Source: Halanaerobiales bacterium (GTDB taxonomy: Bacteria; Bacillota; Halanaerobiia; Halanaerobiales; DTU029). From it: a stretch of DNA of 64,000 nucleotides. The DNA lies in assembly GCA_029981855.1 (NCBI GenBank), contig JARRCS010000007.1, positions 40,195-104,194 of the forward strand, given 5' to 3'. A program made the translations under genes and the position numbers. Below are positions 63,140-64,000 of the stretch, piece after piece (positions within the stretch are counted from its first letter, which is position 1; each line of letters opens with the position of its first letter). The notes beneath the pieces are model-generated. The model saw only the letters and a list, made by a program, of their open reading frames with translations, did no database searches and had not been told where the DNA came from.

Positions 63140-63651
63140 TTATCTTTCAATACCGGTTCGGGCCAGAACCCCCTTTCTGTAATAATGCTTTATCTCTTCC
63201 ATTTTTGTTACTAAATCGGCCTTTTCGAGCAGTTTTTCATCAGCCATTCTTCCGGTAACAACGACTTCAACATTTTCCGCCCTGCCTTCAATTACCTCTA
63301 ATAGTTCATCCACCGAAAAGAGATTAAAATAGGTAGCAATATTTGCCTCATCCATAATCACAAGCTGATACTCGCCCGACTTTAATATCTCCCTTATTTC
63401 CTTAAGACCCGTTCTGGCAGCTTCTATATCCTTCCTGGTGGGTTTGTTCTTTATGAAACAATTCAAGCCATATTGTTTAACCTCTATTTGTTCATGTAAC
63501 TTTAAGCATTTAATTCACTATACGTCATCCCTTTGATAAATTGACCGATAAATACTTTAAAGCCTGCTCCTGCAGCCCTGATTGCAAGACCAATTGCGGC
63601 CGTCGTTTTCCCTTTCCCGTTTCCGGTGTAAACTTGTAGCATACCTTGCAT
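63140..63651 (-). pseudogene. cobO: second cobO paralogue, disrupted by a frameshift
   Basis: From the ATG at 63651 (GGAGGTG upstream) it reads [20 protein letters not shown] and so on for 49 codons, then hits TAA at 63504-63502. Inserting one T in the GCTTAAAG at that point would restore [13 protein letters not shown] and join the frame to the rest (CFIKNKPTRKDIEAAR, VVTGRMADEKLLEKADLVTKM, KHYYRKGVLARTGIER). The whole is a complete CobO-like corrinoid adenosyltransferase otherwise. Pseudogene, sequencing error, or rarely recoding. Confidence 0.85.
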
Positions 63652-63710
63652 AAATTATTCACCTCCAGGTATTTTCTCCTTTTAATTTTATCAGAGAACA
63701 GCTAAGAAAA

Positions 63711-63744
63711 CTCCATCTAAATCTTTATTTTGATTTAGATGGAG
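63711..63744. other. perfect 13-bp hairpin upstream of cobO2
   Basis: CTCCATCTAAATC (63711-63723) and GATTTAGATGGAG (63732-63744) around TTTATTTT. Could be an attenuator or terminator for either strand. Confidence 0.55.
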
Positions 63745-63782
63745 ATGAATTGGCTATTTTAATTTTTAATCGACTTGAAAAT

Positions 63783-63888
63783 TAAATTAATGCCTCACTT
63801 TGTTCGGCAACTTGCTTTACCTTCAAACAACTGCAAATAGATGTTGGAGAGATGTTTAGAAATTTTTGTAAATGAGCCTTAGTGAATC
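63783..63888. repeat. dispersed intergenic repeat, copy C (fullest)
   Basis: Contains the TAAATTAATGCCTCAC block (63783-63810), AACTGCAAATAGATGTT (63829-63845), TTGGAGAGATGTTTAGAAA (63844-63862) and AATGAGCCTTAGTGAATCG. Copies A, B, D and E carry subsets. It runs directly into the branched inverted-repeat element. Confidence 0.7.
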
Positions 63889-63892
63889 GAAG

Positions 63893-63976
63893 TTAAAAAT
63901 TAGGCCGAACCACAGGAGGTGGTGAGCTAATCCTAGGGTCAGGAGGACCCGTGGATTAGGAAGCCTGAATTTTTAA
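63893..63976. ncRNA. candidate structured RNA or mobile-element hairpin with two AGGAG loops
   Basis: A closing stem TTAAAAATT-AGGC (63893-63905) with GCCT-g-AATTTTTAA (63963-63976) encloses two hairpins. ACCAC/GTGGT (63909-63913, 63919-63923) and GGGTC/GACCC (63936-63940, 63946-63950) each have the five-base loop AGGAG, the second extended by CTAATCC/GGATTAG. Together they form a three-way junction. Degenerate direct repeats (ATGAGCCTTAGTGAAT and ATGAACATAGGCGAAT) flank it. The strand of transcription, if any, is unknown; no known RNA family is recognised. Confidence 0.5.
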
Positions 63977-64000
63977 TGGAGATGAACATAGGCGAATACA

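Noticed and set aside
63783..64000. Cobalamin riboswitch upstream of cobO2
   Set aside because: The conserved B12-box and the long GGGAA...GGTG core are absent from the minus strand; the hairpins there fit a different layout.

Overview
The window suggests a low-GC, diderm (outer-membrane-bearing), endospore-forming Firmicute, most like the Halanaerobiales. Three sequence observations support this. A 19-kb single-strand cluster encodes LPS: Kdo synthesis and transfer, lpxK, late acyltransferase, heptosyltransferases, O-antigen ligase and msbA. A gerA-type spore germination operon is present. Ribosome binding sites are strong AGGAGG types and promoters are TTGACA/TATAAT types. Regulator families (NiaR, HutP, SinR-like, DUF134) are typical of Firmicutes. 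The genus is inferred, not proven.

Layout. 1-5.7 kb: end of a TlpA-like thioredoxin, DUF134 regulator, Spy/CpxP-like periplasmic protein, P2A Ca2+-ATPase, Mrp ATPase. 6-7.8 kb: gltX followed by tRNA-Gln(CTG) and tRNA-Glu(CTC). 7.8-12.5 kb: a small accessory block bounded by a direct repeat of the tRNA-Glu 3' end. It holds a c-di-GMP-I riboswitch, a broken Jag-N/FapA gene, a PAS-GAF-HD-GYP phosphodiesterase and two divergent XRE regulators. 12.6-16.7 kb: DnaA-box pair, a divergent cis-prenyltransferase, a GGDEF-EAL protein, and a mini-gene with an 18-nt G/C homopolymer. 16.7-20.8 kb: gerA-gerB-gerC plus a small membrane protein. 20.9-24.6 kb: patatin, LuxR-type regulator, secreted beta-rich protein, Uma2 nuclease.

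24.8-44.0 kb (all minus): LPS cluster, transcribed from msbA towards an ArnT-like transferase. Its distal end (Ugd, UDP-uronate epimerase, ArnC-like GT2, LAB_N mini-protein, ArnT-like GT39) has the parts list for polyprenyl-phosphate uronic acid synthesis and transfer to lipid A or core. 44.1-49.8 kb: HutP-like protein, CobO, homocysteine methyltransferase/MTHFR, a nadA fragment, an SSS symporter with a small partner, and NiaR. 49.9-53.7 kb: a specialised Hsp70 set (GrpE-like, DnaK paralogue, J-like/SEC-C protein lacking HPD). 53.9-57.5 kb: late cobalamin genes cobC, cobD, pduX, cobS. 57.8-62.9 kb: CoA-disulfide-reductase-like flavoprotein, ferredoxin, NifX-like protein, a truncated flavodoxin gene, and feoAB behind two Fur-like boxes. 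63.1-64 kb: a frameshifted second cobO and a branched inverted-repeat element with two AGGAG loops.

The most novel-looking signals are: (i) the tRNA-Glu 3'-end repeat bounding a c-di-GMP block; (ii) the riboswitch in front of a decayed FapA gene; (iii) the non-canonical Hsp70 operon; (iv) a dispersed intergenic repeat family at five or more sites; (v) the branched element at the right end; (vi) the decayed NAD locus; (vii) the homopolymer mini-gene.
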